DNA of 64,000 nucleotides from Pipra filicauda (GCF_003945595.2 NW_024104162.1:1054001-1118000), one strand, 5' to 3'. Shown: positions 24,721 to 40,611, counted from the stretch's first letter. Translations and numbers: made by a program. The notes: a model not told the origin generated them from the letters alone.

Positions 24721-25755
24721 ACAACAACAGCCTGGTCCGCCGCCAGCCCCAACTTGTGCTTCTTGGGGCCTCTTCGCGGGGCTCCCGCGCGGCCGCCGGG
24801 CCCCCCCGCGCCGCCCCGCCCGCCCCGCGCCCCGCGCCCCCCCGGCCCCGGCCCCGCCGCCGCCCCCGCGCCCCCCGCCGAGCACCGCCCGCCGCCCCCC
24901 GCCCGGATTTCGGGGGCGCGCCCGGCGCGGCGGCGGCGACGAGAAGGGGGGTGCCCGACGCGGCGGCGACTGGGGCCTCGCCGCGGCCCCCCCGCGCGGC
25001 GCCGCCGCCGCCGCCCGCCGCCCAAGAGGGGCCGCCGCGGGCGGGGGGAGGCGGCGGGCGGCGGGGGGCGGCGGCGGCGGCGCTGGCCCCGGGTTCTCCG
25101 GAGGGAACTAACACAGGCGACGCCCTCCCGCGGCCGCCGGCAGCAGCGCGGAGGGGCCGCGCCGAGGCCGGGGGTCTCCGCCCCGGCGACTGGGGCCGCC
25201 CCCCCATCGACCCTCGGCCCCGCGGCCGCCCGGGCGGGGCCCCCGACGGGGGAGCGGTGCGTGTCCTGTGGCCCCCCCCCCCTCCGTGGGCATCGCCCCG
25301 CAGCGAGGGATGCGGGGAGCGCGGCGAGGCCGGGGGTCTGGAGCGGGAGGCTGGGGGGGTCCCAGGCCTGGCTCAGTGCGGGGGGGGAGGGTGGGGGGTT
25401 GTGAATCGCTGCCGCCCCCGCAGCCCCGGCGCGCCGTGGGAGGGGGGCGAGGGGCTTGAGCCCCGCTGCAGGCGCAGCTCCGCGTGGGCTTGGGAGGGGG
25501 GCAGCAGCGGTGGTATGAAACACCCCCCCGAGTTCACCCCAACCCCCAAATCCCACCGGGAGAACCCGGCTTCAGGGGAGAGGGGGGCAGAGGATGCACG
25601 ACGTCCCCAACGCCTGGAGGGGTCCCTCTCTCCCGCTCCTTGGGAGTGGGATCCGTGTGCCCCCGCCACGGGTGGGCCGGGGGTGTGAGTGCGCGGGGCC
25701 ATCCCCGCAGCCGGCACACGCGGGGAGCAAGCACGGGGGTGTGCACAGGCGGGCA
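24721..25755. other. CpG island upstream of H1-10; no gene seen
   Basis: About 1 kb of extreme GC content with long C-runs on the plus strand (G-runs on minus), for example around 24780-24870 and 25270-25280. Several reading frames stay open here on both strands because stop codons are rare at this composition. I see no protein motif in any of them. Confidence 0.7.
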
Positions 25756-25895
25756 AACACGCCTACACATGTACACACATGTAACACACACATATAACAC
25801 GTGTAACACACATATAACACAGGCATGCACACACATGTAACACGCGTGTAACACACACATGTACACAGAGATATACACACACGGTCACACCCGCA
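25756..25895. repeat. ACACATGTAACAC / CACATATAACAC minisatellite
   Basis: Short interleaved units (ACACATGTAACAC, ACACATATAACAC, ACACGTGTAACAC) repeat with a period of about 15-25 bases in a purine-pyrimidine alternating tract. It is an outlier of the larger low-complexity block that begins at 26.4 kb. Confidence 0.85.
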
Positions 25896-26389
25896 CACAT
25901 TCTCGCACCCCGCCCCCTGCCCACGCACGCCGCTCCGATCCCGCACAGCCCCGCCGCCTCCCCTTCCTCCTCCTCCGCCCCCCTCTCTCCCCATCCCCCG
26001 GCTCCCTCCGCCATTTCCCTCGCCCAGCCCCCGCCCCGACTGCCCGCGGTGGTGGGGGGGTCCCTGCAGCCGCCGGATCCTGCCCGGCCGTGTGTCTGTG
26101 TGTCCCCATCCCTCAGCGGGGTGCGTGTCCCCCCCTCGAGGAGAGAGCCCCCCAGAACAGCGGGGTCCTACCCCCCGCAGCAGCCGTGGCCAAGCACCCC
26201 TGCGATGAGTTGTTCCGGCCTCTGGGGGCTGCGGGGCGCTCGGGCAGGAGGAGGGGGCGCAGCCCGAGGAGCGGGGGCGCGGCCCCGGGACCCCCCAGCG
26301 GGAGCCGCTCGGCCCCGGAGACGGGCAGCATCCAGCGCGCACCCCTGGAACACGGCACCCCCGGCACGGCTGTCACCGGGGGGGATGTA
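25896..26389. other. GC-rich spacer; no gene seen
   Basis: Between the minisatellite and the AT/CA-rich block the sequence returns to GC-rich, CpG-containing composition. No supported exon or motif was found. Confidence 0.6.
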
Positions 26390-26395
26390 TAATGT

Positions 26396-26428
26396 GTACG
26401 TGTGTGTGTGTAACACACAAACACGTAC
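26396..26428. repeat. 15-bp inverted repeat at the edge of the low-complexity block
   Basis: Arms 26396-26410 (GTACGTGTGTGTGTG) and 26414-26428 (CACACAAACACGTAC) pair at 14 of 15 positions around a 3-base loop. The place is exactly where the sequence changes from GC-rich to AT/GT-rich. Confidence 0.85.
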
Positions 26429-26799
26429 CTGCAGACATGTAAAGGTAACGCTGTAGCCGAATGGAAGCCTACAGCTAAGCCATCTATAGGTAGTGGTTGT
26501 ATAGGGGGAATGTGTGTGTCATACGTGTATTATAGATGAGTGATATCTAATAGTTATTATTTATTGTGAAAGCTGTATGTAAATTTAAAATAAATGTAAG
26601 TGCATGCTCACACATAAAGAACTAGCTATATAGTTTTAAAATATTGACAGAAGTATATATTTAAATACAATATATGTGGCTGGGCAGTGAGTGCACGGAT
26701 CTCACCCCAGCTGGGTGGCTGGCAGCGCATCCAGCACAGGGATCCAGCAACAGTCCCCATCCCGCAGAGCACCAGGGGTGTCAGTGTGAGGACTCCTCT
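26429..26799. other. AT-rich spacer with a short unique segment
   Basis: To about 26680 the sequence is AT-rich with many TATA-like and AATAAA-like words that I do not interpret as signals. About 26680-26790 is a mid-GC segment (GGCTGGGCAGTGAGTGC onward) unlike its surroundings. It may be a captured or inserted fragment of unknown origin. Confidence 0.5.
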
Positions 26800-29094
26800 C
26801 TCTCCTTCCTAAAGAGGGGGTAGGGAATGGATCACATATGTATAAATATATGGAGGTATAAATATTTGAGCTGAATGTATGGGGGAGGCTGTGCGTGTGT
26901 ATGTGAAAGAGACACAGAGAATGGGAGAAAATAGCCCCACCACACACACACATTCTCTCCCCATACATGTGTACTTATATAGACACAAAGGGTGAGTCTT
27001 GTTCACATACACATCTCTCATATACATACACAGATATACATATTACAGAGAGAGTGTAAGAGGTTCACACACAGTTCTCTGTCACTATATATACACATAT
27101 GCAGGCATATATAGAAACAGGGGATGAGAGAACAAGTGTGCTATTCAAACACACAGCAGTCTCACTATACACACACATGTATGTATAATGTATGCATATA
27201 TATATATATATATATGAGGGTGAGCTCTGACACACTCTTTTCTCTCTTGACCTCTCTGTATGCACATACACATATATTTATGTACACACACACAGTGAGA
27301 GCGAGCAACTGTGTGATATCAGACACATGCTACCCCCTTGATAAAAGGAATTGCATATGTAAATCTATACTTAGCTATTCACACACAAAATCTGTACACA
27401 CTGTTCTCTCTCACTATACACATACACATATGCAGAGAGACACAGGCACAGAGTGAGCCAGAGCTGTTCACACGTATTATTCTCTCTCTTGCTGTCTCAG
27501 ATACACGTGCACATAACCTGAGAAGAAGAGCAAGAGCTATTGTCTCTCACACACATATTTTTTATCACTTGTCTCTCTCCTTGCCCCATATACATGTATA
27601 GTATCTGGGGTACATAAATGTGTATATATATATGTGTGTATATATATATATATATGAATGTATGTATATTCTCTCTCTGTATGGACATACATATGTTGCT
27701 CTGTAGGGAGCAAGTGAGAGTTTTTCTCACGCACACAATACCATCTCTATAGATGCATATACATGTATACAGAGAGACTGTTCACACATAATGCATATAA
27801 ATAAATAAAATTAGTGTGCTGCTTACACAAACACCAACAAACACTGTTCTCTCTTCATATATACATATATATACCTACATACTGAGCTGTTTTCACACAC
27901 ATGACAGTCCTTTCTTTTACTATATGGATACATATATATACATATATATATTCTATATAGAGTTGTTCTCATACATGTAATTCTCTCACTAAATTATAGA
28001 CGGTGTTCACACACACAGTTCTCATGCTATACACACATATATATACACATATGCAGAGGTGTACATGTATACAGAGAGCTGTTCACACATAATTTGCTCA
28101 CTGCATGTATATTTATTACATTTATTTAGGGAGAGAGAGCTGTTCACATGCAGATTCTCTTGTGAGATATATAAATATATACACACACATGTCTGTATCC
28201 AGAGAGAGCTGTTCTCCCACACACAAGTTACCCCCCTTTCCATATGCATATATACATATACACACACACACATGCCTATATACCATAGCTATATATGTGT
28301 GCATGTGTATATATACATATATATATATACGTATGAGAGCAATTCATACACACAAACACAGTTTCCATCACTCTCCCTCACCCCTCCCCCTGTGTATATT
28401 CTCTGGGATGCATAAATATATGCATATATAAGTACATATGTTGAAATAGTCTCTCTCTGTATGTGTATGCATAAGTAGAGATAGTAAGAGCCATTCTCAC
28501 AGACACACTAATCTCTCTTGCCTTATATATGAATATTTATATGCATATATACATATATACACAGAGACATTGTTCATGCACAGTTCTCACTCTCTATCCA
28601 TATCTACATATGTACAAATGTACATATATGCACATATAATTAAAGCACATACTGTTTACAGAGAAACACTATTCTCTCTCCATTCTATTCATACATAGGT
28701 ATATACTCAGTTTTCACACATGATACTCTTCTCTCTTTCTATATGAATACATATATATGCATATGAATGCACATATATATATATGATCTACATATAGAAA
28801 GCCTACTTTTCTCTCTCTCACACACACACTTCTTACAGATATAGAAAGCTGTTAACACTCAAAATTCTCTTCTTATATATACACATAGATATACAATATA
28901 TACATAAATATATGTATATATTTATACACATACATATATACAGAGACAGCTGTTTACTCACACAATTACACAATTCTTTATTGCTTTACACAGACACACA
29001 CATACACTCTGTATATGTATATACATATATACATATATATACTTAGATATTGGGGGGATGAGGTAGCAGGTCTCTCACTCTTCCCCCACTCTGC

Positions 29095-29145
<51 letters not shown>

Positions 29146-30765
29146 GATGGTATGTATATATATGCACACTGAAAGAGCTGTTCAGGGAACTGTTTTCATA
29201 CACACAACACTTTTGGATGTGTATATGCACATATATATATGCATATATATACAGAGAGGAGACTGTTCACAAGCACACAAACATAATTCTCAATATGTAT
29301 ATGTGTACACACACACATATATAGGCATTAATTTCTTTGAGAGTTCAGTTCACACCCCCACCACTACACCCCTCCTTTCTCAGTCTCTGTCTATATGTAA
29401 ATACATGTACATACATATACAGGGAGAGTGAGGGATTTTCACACTTTCTCCCCTCCCCTTCTCTCTGCACCCCCCCCCATGTATAAATCTATACTGAGAG
29501 AGCTGTTCATGCACAAATACATACACAGGAGTCTCTCTTGCCATACATATAGACACACACACACACGGTGAGAGTTGTTCACACACATTATCCTCTCCTG
29601 ATGGGGGTCTATACATAAGTATACATTTACCCATATACTCAAGAAAAAGAGCAATACATTTTAAAGCACACACCCATACACACATTTTGTTTCATTTTCT
29701 CTACCTCTTGCCCTCTCTCCCCTCATATATAATTTCTGGGATGCATAAATATATACAGTCATATGTTAATATTTTGATATAAATTCTCTCTGTATGTATA
29801 TACATATGTTCTCACACACACATTGCTCTTTTTTATAAAAGATAAATCTATATACATATATATATACATATAAACTGTTCACACAGATAATATATATATA
29901 CATATATAACTAAAGTGCCATTTACATGCTCATATGTATATACAGAGCAAGAACACGTGAGCTGTTCACAAATCTGCATAATTCACATACTTAGAAATGG
30001 ATAGAGAGCTTTTCATGCACAAAATCTGATATATATATATGTATATAGATATAGCTAGATACATTGATAGATATACACACATAGATACATGTGTATATAT
30101 AGAGATTTCTTCTCACACACACACACACACACACTTCTCTCTTGCTGTAAATACAAGAACATATATATGCATATATACTTATACAAAAAGGGGAGAGTGA
30201 CCTGTTCACTCACCTCTTGCTGCATATATACATATACACTCACCAAGAGAGAGAGCACTGTTCTCTCTCTTGCTATATATACGCATATATATGCCTATAT
30301 ATTTCCATATATTATAACACATATAATTAGAGATATTCACACACACATACTATATCCCCCCATCTATACACACAACACCCTCTCTCTCTGCCTGCATAGA
30401 TACATACATCCTTACAGTGAGATTGTGATCTGCTCATTCTTTCTCTTGCTCTACATACACACGCATATGTGCATATATACATACATGAAGCATGCATGCA
30501 CTATTCACACACTGAGCATTCTCCACTATTTTATTTATATGTGTAACTGACCGTGTGTGTGTGTGTGTCTGTATTTTCTACCATTCTCCCCCCCAAGAGG
30601 GAGAGAAAGACCTTACACGGAGAATGGTAAAAAATACCACCCCGACATCCTCTCACCCCTAAAAATGCACATAGGGTATCTATGTGTGTGAGACTCTGGT
30701 CTCTCTCACCCTTTCTTCTGATCCCCATGTATAATATCTAGGATTTATATGCATTATATTCATAT
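26800..30765. repeat. Degenerate satellite: GAGCTGTTCACACA core, CT tract, TA/CA tract
   Basis: Nearly 4 kb of irregular repeats. A typical unit reads AGAGAGAGCTGTTCACACACA, then a TTCTCTCTTGC-like pyrimidine tract, then a variable ATATATACATATATAC tract. At least 20 cores can be counted, for example at 27463, 27777, 28076, 28138, 28208, 28948, 29268, 29573, 29875, 29958 and 30200. Spacing varies from about 45 to 160 bases (wider where cores have decayed), largely from expansion of the TA/CA part. Copies are strongly diverged. A second, wider periodicity exists (CTGGGATGCATAAATATAT; see findings). No reading frame in the block resembles a protein. Confidence 0.9.
29120..29142. repeat. Pure (GT)n microsatellite following a (TA)n run
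   Basis: A run of TA dinucleotides from about 29096 turns directly into an uninterrupted GT run. Both are within the satellite block and are likely to be length-polymorphic. Confidence 0.9.
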
Positions 30766-31466
30766 ACAGAGTGGCTGGAGAGCAGCCAGGCAGAAGGAGA
30801 CCTGGGAGTTTGGATTGGCAGGAAGCTGAACAGGAGCCAGCAGTGTGCCAGGTGGCCAAGAAGGCCAATGGATCCTGGCCTGGATCAGGCACAGTGTAGC
30901 CAACAGGTTCAGGGAAGTGATTCTTCCCCTGTACTCAGTGCTGGTGAGGCCACACCTGGAGTGCTGTGTCCAGTTCTCGGCCCCTCAGTTCAGGAAGGAC
31001 ATTGAGGGGCTGGAGCAGGTCCAGAGAAGAGCAACAAGGCTGGTGAGGGGACTGGAGCACAAGTCCTGTGAGGAGAGGCTGAGGGAGCTGGGGCTGTTCA
31101 GCCTGGAAAAGAGGAGGCTCAGGGGAGACCTCCTCACTCTCTACAACTACCTGACAGGAGGGTGTAGCCAGGTGGGCATCGCTCTCTTCTCCCAGGCCAC
31201 CAGCAGTAGGACAAGAGGGCATGGTCTTAAACTGTGCCAGGGGAGGTTTAGGTTGGATATTAGGAAAGAAATTTTTTACGGAAAGAATAATCAGCCATTG
31301 GAATGGGCTGCCCAGGGAATTGGCGGATTCTCCGTCCCTGGAGATTTTTAAGATGAGACTGGATGTGGCATCAGTGCCATGGTCTGGTAACCACAGCGGT
31401 GTTGGATCAAGGGTTGGACTTGATGATCTCGGAGGTCTTTTCCAACCCAGCTGATTCTATGATTAT
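30766..31466 (+). mobile_element. CR1 non-LTR retrotransposon, 5'-truncated, plus orientation
   Basis: The 3' part of CR1: the reverse-transcriptase ORF C-terminus can be read (WLESSQAEGDLGVW at the start, later [15 protein letters not shown], then [32 protein letters not shown]). It then runs into the 3' UTR and the terminal GATTCTATGATT at about 31454-31465. The frame shifts near 30860 and again near 31280, so it is a dead copy. It interrupts the satellite, which resumes after it. This dates the satellite as older than the insertion. Confidence 0.95.
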
Positions 31467-31545
31467 ATGTGTGTGTGTTCATGTATCGATCTTGACATAT
31501 ATTCTGACTACCTGTATGTGTGTATATGGAAAGCAAGCACAAGGG
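31467..31545. repeat. Satellite sequence resuming after the CR1
   Basis: TATATGTGTGTGTGTTC follows the CR1 end directly and continues in the same GT/TA style to about 31545. Confidence 0.65.
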
Positions 31546-32400
31546 GAGCCAGTCATTCCCCTCTCCCAACTCACACACAAGTACCGCCATATCCACCTCT
31601 ACATCCAATTTATTTAAATATTTATTTATGAGTCTGCATTTTCTTTTATTTTCTGTCCCCACCTCCCTCCCCCTCCTCTTTCTCAAAGAACTACAAAAAT
31701 AGCTAAACTACACCTGCATGTAAACGACCCTTTTCTATATAAACCAGACAGAAATATAGAAATAATACATAACTATATTAAAAAATCTAAATATATATAA
31801 AACACACACACATAAGCATGTGGAAGAAAAATGTGTGTAGACAAAGAGAAAAAGCACACATGCACATACACAAAGCATATAAAATAATTTAAAATGTGTC
31901 TGTGTATGATCATCTCTGTCTCTCCATATAGGGGATGATAGAAAATACATATTGCATATGTGTATATCTATATAATTAATATTTAAATGTTTTTATATAA
32001 AAATATAAATAAAATAGATATGAGGATAGCCATATGTCCGTGTGAGATAATTTTTTCTCATTCTCTGAATATATAGGTATATGAAGAAAGAAATACTTCA
32101 TGCTGCTGTATGTACATGGGTAAGGCTGCAACCACATGTGTCTCATAAATGGAAAACTGTAACCAAGCTCACTTGTGCTCTGTCTCTGAGCCTTGGGAGA
32201 CGTGTCTGTGTAATACAGCAATACACACACACACACAACTCTCTCTGTGCTGTCTTGTTTGCACTTCCTTGCTGTTTTGCTCTCCAGCTCGCAGAAGACG
32301 TGTCCTGATAAACAAATACACACACATATTTCTGCCTGTGTGTGTTCTGAGAATGCAAACCTCGTACGTGCCAGTGTTTAGCTAAAAACATTTTGTGTAC
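31546..32400. repeat. AT/CA-rich low-complexity tail of the satellite block
   Basis: Diluted continuation: AT-rich stretches at about 31730-32090 and CA runs at about 31801-31813, 32221-32237 and 32319-32326, with CTCTCTCTG tracts between. The CTGTTC core is no longer clear. No gene is seen. Confidence 0.6.
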
Positions 32401-34579
32401 CCATAGAATCCTGAACGTGTTTTTGTGTTTATACCACACGCTTCCCTCTGAGCACCCCGGGGTGTGTGCCAGGCGGGGGTCCCTGCACACCTGGGTGTTG
32501 GGGCAGGGCAGGCTGGTGTGGTGTCAGCTGTTTGGGGCTCCAGGTGTGCTGGGATGGGGCTGGCACCTTGCCTGCCCGCAGTGGCTGCCGCAGGAGGGCT
32601 CCTGCTGTAGGGTCAGGGCAGGCTGCAGCACAGGACATGTCCAGCCCCAAAGCCCAGCCTGGTGGCACTGCCAAGGCACGCACTGAGCTTTCCCGCCCCA
32701 GGCCTCGCAGGTCGGTGTCTCCGTGCTGCTTCCCACGTGCCAGCGATGGCAGTTGGCCTTTAATTCCTTTGATGCTGCTCACCCCACGCAGCCCCTGCAG
32801 CACAGATGTGGTTGTGTGATTCCCCAACTTTCATATTTGCACCAGCATCTCACAAAACACAGCTGCCTCCCCAACGGCTCCAGCCCCTTGGCAGAGCAGC
32901 CGCAGCCGCCAGACTCAGCACCTGCCCTGCCGTGACCTCGCACGGCTTCCCCCACCCTGCAAGCTCAGGGCTGGGTGTAGCTTTGCCTGTTGCACTTGGT
33001 GTGGACTGGGGAACCAACCCTCACCCAGCCAAGCTCCTTCTTTTGGTCTCTCCCTCCTGCCCTCGAGCTGAGCTGCTTCCATGAGCCAGTGAACAGCTCA
33101 GCCTCTTCCAGGGCCAGGTTTCCTCTGGGATTCACCCAGCAGCAAGTCACCCTTGCACACGTGGTCATTGCACCAGCAACTCCTCAGGCAAAAAGGTCAG
33201 AGGAGAAGTAAAAGCCATGAGGCCCCACTGATGCAGGGAGTGGTTTTAAGTGCATTGTTACCCTGCAGGGACACTGTCCAGCCAGCTTCTCCAGTCCCAG
33301 GATTCTCCAGACCACAGTGATGACGAGCGATTCTTGCAGGAACATGAGTCCCCATCTGTGACACCATCAGTGTCCTGAGTGTAACAGCAGGGGACCAATT
33401 CCCACAGTGCTTGCCTCATGCACTGGTTTTTGTACACTCGTGTGTATTCCCACCTGCAAAAACATTGATCTGTAGGTGGCAAATGGAATCCTCCCCTCTC
33501 ATTTAGAATCTGTAACATCCTGTGGCAAGAAGCTCCGTAGCTGTACTACCTCCTCTGGAGGACTCTCCCTTTGCCTTGGGTCAGTGCTAGTTTATTTGAT
33601 TGGAAAGGCATTAAACACAGGGTCTCTTAGGGGTTCAGCCTCGGCTCCACCACCCAAGGCTAAAGAAGGCAGAGGTAGGTGAAGAGTTCAGACCATTCCC
33701 TTTGCCCAAAACTTCATGGTTATTGCTCCCCCTCCCCCAGCTTGGCCTTCTCCACATTAGAACTGTATCCAGAGAAAACAAGTGCAGAGCACTGCTTTAA
33801 ATGGAGATGAGCAGAAGGTCCAAGTCTTTCAAAAGAAGCAGACAGAAGAGTCCCACTAGGCCATGTTGCAATCACAGAGTTATTCGAAATTGATGTGGAC
33901 AGCAAAAGCCCAGTCAAGTGAGAAAAGCGTTATAGGACAAAGCCATAAAATAGGATATGGAGCACAAAGACTGTTAGAAGGCTCTTGAAATAACTGCCCT
34001 CATTTCTCTAAACTTTGTTTTCCATCTTCCTCTGGGTACAGGACTCAGCTCAGCATTCATGAGTGCAAGCAGAGGGTCATGCCCAGCCTTGAGAAATTAA
34101 AGGCTTAACCAAGGAAGGGCCTGGGAGGGTACACTCCAAGGTACCCCAGAACAGCCTTGGCTGCTGAGCTGGAAGGGCTTAGCCTGCTCTTCTCACTACC
34201 CCCTCCCAGAGGAGGGCAGCAAGAGCTTTTACAGCACTGCCCTCCTTGCCCCCCTTCTACAGAGGCTTTCATGTCCTTGGGACAGGGCTGAAGGACTGTG
34301 CTCATGGAGGAGGGATCTGATCCAGCACCATTCCTGGCCCTGCAAGCAGCTTCCAGAGAAGCAGAGGGGTAACCCCCTCCTAGTTCCCCAGCCAACCAAG
34401 CAAGCAGGGCCAGTTCACCCCACTCACAAAAACCAACCTGAAAGGTACAAGTAAGAAGCACAAATATCCTTCAATTAGCAGGCACTGGCTGGCTACGAAT
34501 GGCAACTAGAGACAGAGGAAAGCAAGCATGTTAGTGAAGGAAAAAAAGAGAGTCAGAAACAGGAGTAAACAAGAAGGTT
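32401..34579. other. Intergenic downstream of RAB7A; no gene seen
   Basis: Ordinary mid-GC sequence. Open frames are short, lack splice support, and resemble no known protein to my reading. RAB7A transcription (minus) ends just above this interval. Confidence 0.55.
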
Positions 34580-35820
34580 TGTTCTTGTTAAGTTTATTGG
34601 CATCATGTTTGTCTCTTTACATAAGAGCTCAGCCTACGTACTAGAATGTAGACCTCTGGAAAACAGGTAGAAGGGCTCCATTTAAGCAAGCTACGAACGC
34701 AAGAACAAATACCAGGAAGAAAGGAAGAGAGGAAAGGGACTAGATTGCCAAGTTTTTCCATACCAAAAATCCAGATTAGCAGTCTGTAAGAAGAAAGGGA
34801 AGATTCATAGTCCAGGTCATTCATCAAGAAACAGCTACCACACCCCAGGTAGGAGAGGAGCTCCTTCCACAGCACAAAGAGCCACAGGGACACCTCAGCT
34901 CTGGCTCCTCACGCTCGCTCCAGGATGTTAGGAGTTAAGCAGTAGGGGAGGTGAACAAATGAGGTCATTTCATAGCTGTATTTAATTTTAAATCCAATAA
35001 TCCAGTGTGCATATCAATGCTGTTATGTGAATCTGAGAATTTAGATACAAGGAAGCCAGACAGATTTTTCCAGAAGATGAAGCCTTTTTGGCCTCAAAAC
35101 AAGAAGGCTTACATAGTTCATCTCTACTGTACAGAATACTGCCTCTATCTGGACTCTGTGTTGCTAGCACACTGCAGGTCACAAGTGTCCTCCTCACTTT
35201 CTACACAACCTGTGTTTCAGTACTTGAACATGTAATTCAGGAATTTTACACTAATTTATACATTTTTAATTGGTTGCATATATTAACATGTACTATAAGA
35301 TTTTTCCTAAAGAAGCATTACATAATACATGGATACTGTAAAAAGATCTGATTAGTTAAAAGTAACAAGCATTAACAGAGATACATACAAAACTCAACCT
35401 AGTCGGACTGAGTGCTGAGCTTGCAATGAACTATGGGTAATCAGCCTTTCCAGTTGCAGCCTTCACAGGGGAAAACACGAGACAGTTAAAAATGTATGTA
35501 ACTTGTTACACAGATTACCTGTAAACAGTTTCTCTCCATTGGACACCCAGAATTAGATTCAGTTCCAAACATACATAAGAGTTTCCATTTTAAACTAAGA
35601 GAAAGGTCTGTTACCATGAAGTGTGATGTGGATGGTGTGGGAACGTGAGCTCTGAAGTGCAGGACTCAGACGCTCATGGGAGATGGGTGGATTTTGGCAG
35701 CTGGAGATGCAATTTTTTTTTTTTAAATTTCATTTTAAACACAGAAGAGGGGCTGTGTGTTTGAAGGCCTAAGTGTGATATTCGTTTGTGAAGGACTGTG
35801 CTCAACCCCTCCCTCTCCCC
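34580..35820 (-). terminator. RAB7A: RAB7A 3' UTR and poly(A) signal
   Basis: On the minus strand, AATAAA is at 34598-34593 (TTTATT on plus), about 1.22 kb after the stop. This agrees with the roughly 1.3-kb 3' UTR known for mammalian RAB7A. A poly-T/A run at about 35711-35724 lies within it. Confidence 0.8.
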
Positions 35821-38975
<3,155 letters not shown>

Positions 38976-40611
38976 CTTTCACACTAGAAAGGAAGAACAA
39001 TTCCATCAGAAACCATTAGCATGATATTCCTCAAAGAAGAAAGCAGCGAGTTTGAAGTCTGAGAAACCTGACTCCCAGCAAGGAGCCAGCGACAGGCAGG
39101 ACCCAGCACTCCTGAAACCAGACTCCAATTCAAGGCTACACTAACCAGGTGTCTGCCCAGTTCACAGGTAGGGCCACGTCAGACCAGTAGGGGCAATTTA
39201 ATACCAAGAGGTAGATGAGCCAAGCACTTGTCCTTTACAGTACCAAGATCTTTCTGGATCCTATTTCCAGGCCATTTGGTGGATAAACTAGCCCAGGTCA
39301 TCTCCCTTGCCTTGCAGGAGGCAGTGCAATAAATCATACCAGCTCCTTACACAGGCTAATTCTTACACAGGCCAGGAAGTGAGATGTAAGCAGACATGTC
39401 TAATGCCACACTCAAGCTTTTTTATGTTGTTGAGTAGTTTCCCAGCAAAAAGTAAGAAAAAAGTATGACAGTTCTGTCTAGCAGCTGTGCTTTGTGAAAG
39501 TACTGAATCCCAATGACATGCTGTGGTTAAGCAGCTGCAACAGCCACACAGGCCAGTTGAACAGGTGAATTACAAAGCAAACTGCCACCAGACTCCGTGG
39601 CTTTGCTGTGGGCACAGAAAGCTGACTGCTGCCACCTCACCTTCCATGGAAGGACAAGGTTACAGTGACAAGCCTCAACATTCTGTCTACTGCTCTGTGA
39701 GATGAGTTGTTTGTTCAGTTGTACCCTGCCATGATTCCAGTCCACTTTACAGGCAGGTGGCTCCAAACAGGTCACTAACGGTCTGTCCAATTAGCAAGAG
39801 AACTGAGCTCCAGAGTTCCACACTTACTTGCTCCCAGGTCTCCTTCAGGGCACTGAAGCAGCTCCAAGTACATCAGCTGCAGCAGGCCTGAATACACTTC
39901 TGAGTATGCTTTAGCACAGTGAGAGCAAGTTCCAAGTCTTGCCATTAGTGGCTGAGCACACCTTTCCTACTCCACACCTCTAGGAAGAGGGTGGGACAAA
40001 CCACTCAGGTGCTCAGGCTTGATCAGATCACAGACCCTGGTTTGGTGGTGACCTGGTCCACAACACAAGGACTCCTTGGCTTTCCCAGAGGAGCCAGAAG
40101 ATGCTGATAGATGTGCTATTTGACTTCAAAGACCCTTGACAACAGGCTTCAGGTATTGAGCCCTTACGTGGGGACTTGGTTACCCTAAAATTCCCATCCT
40201 GCTACACCACATTCACTGCACCACACAACTCCTCCACATAACTCTTCGGGAGCTATTCCTGACTTTCACAGCTAAGGAAGCCTTCACTTCTACAACAAGG
40301 AATTTGTGTCTTCTAAGCAGCTGGGTCCTATGTGCTTCCTGGGATACACAACAGCCTAATCTGCTGAGGAACTGCACCCACTTCAGCCCACTATTACAGG
40401 AGGTAACATGCTCCAAGCTGTAAAAGCCTCTTACTAGACTAGATGCAGTCCAGTTGAAACAGATCTTAATCATCTCAAGCTTTGAGGGTTAAAAGACATG
40501 AACTGTTTTAGCTTCTGCTATCCATGAAAGCTGCAGAAGGAGCACTCCTGCAGCCACTGTAGTAATGGTGCACTTACAACTACACCTTGTTGGACTGCAC
40601 TCACCTCACAG

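Noticed and set aside
23200..25404. 734-codon plus-strand open frame across the H1-10 locus
   Set aside because: It runs antisense through H1-10 and two CpG islands, where stop codons are rare. The translation is Arg/Gly/Pro/Ala-rich low complexity with no domain.
24573..25688. 371-codon plus-strand open frame, and 288-codon minus frame at 24690-25556
   Set aside because: Same GC-rich artefact; both frames are low-complexity and overlap each other on opposite strands.
26580..26600. AATAAA/ATTTAAA-like words in the AT-rich block as poly(A) signals
   Set aside because: No gene leads into them, and such words are expected by chance in this composition.
26800..30765. CRISPR-like array
   Set aside because: Units are degenerate, irregularly spaced and low-complexity, and the host is a vertebrate. 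There are no unique spacers of constant length and no cas genes.
30845..31351. 168-codon plus frame as a cellular gene
   Set aside because: It is the C-terminal reverse-transcriptase remnant of a CR1 element, with frameshifts on both sides.
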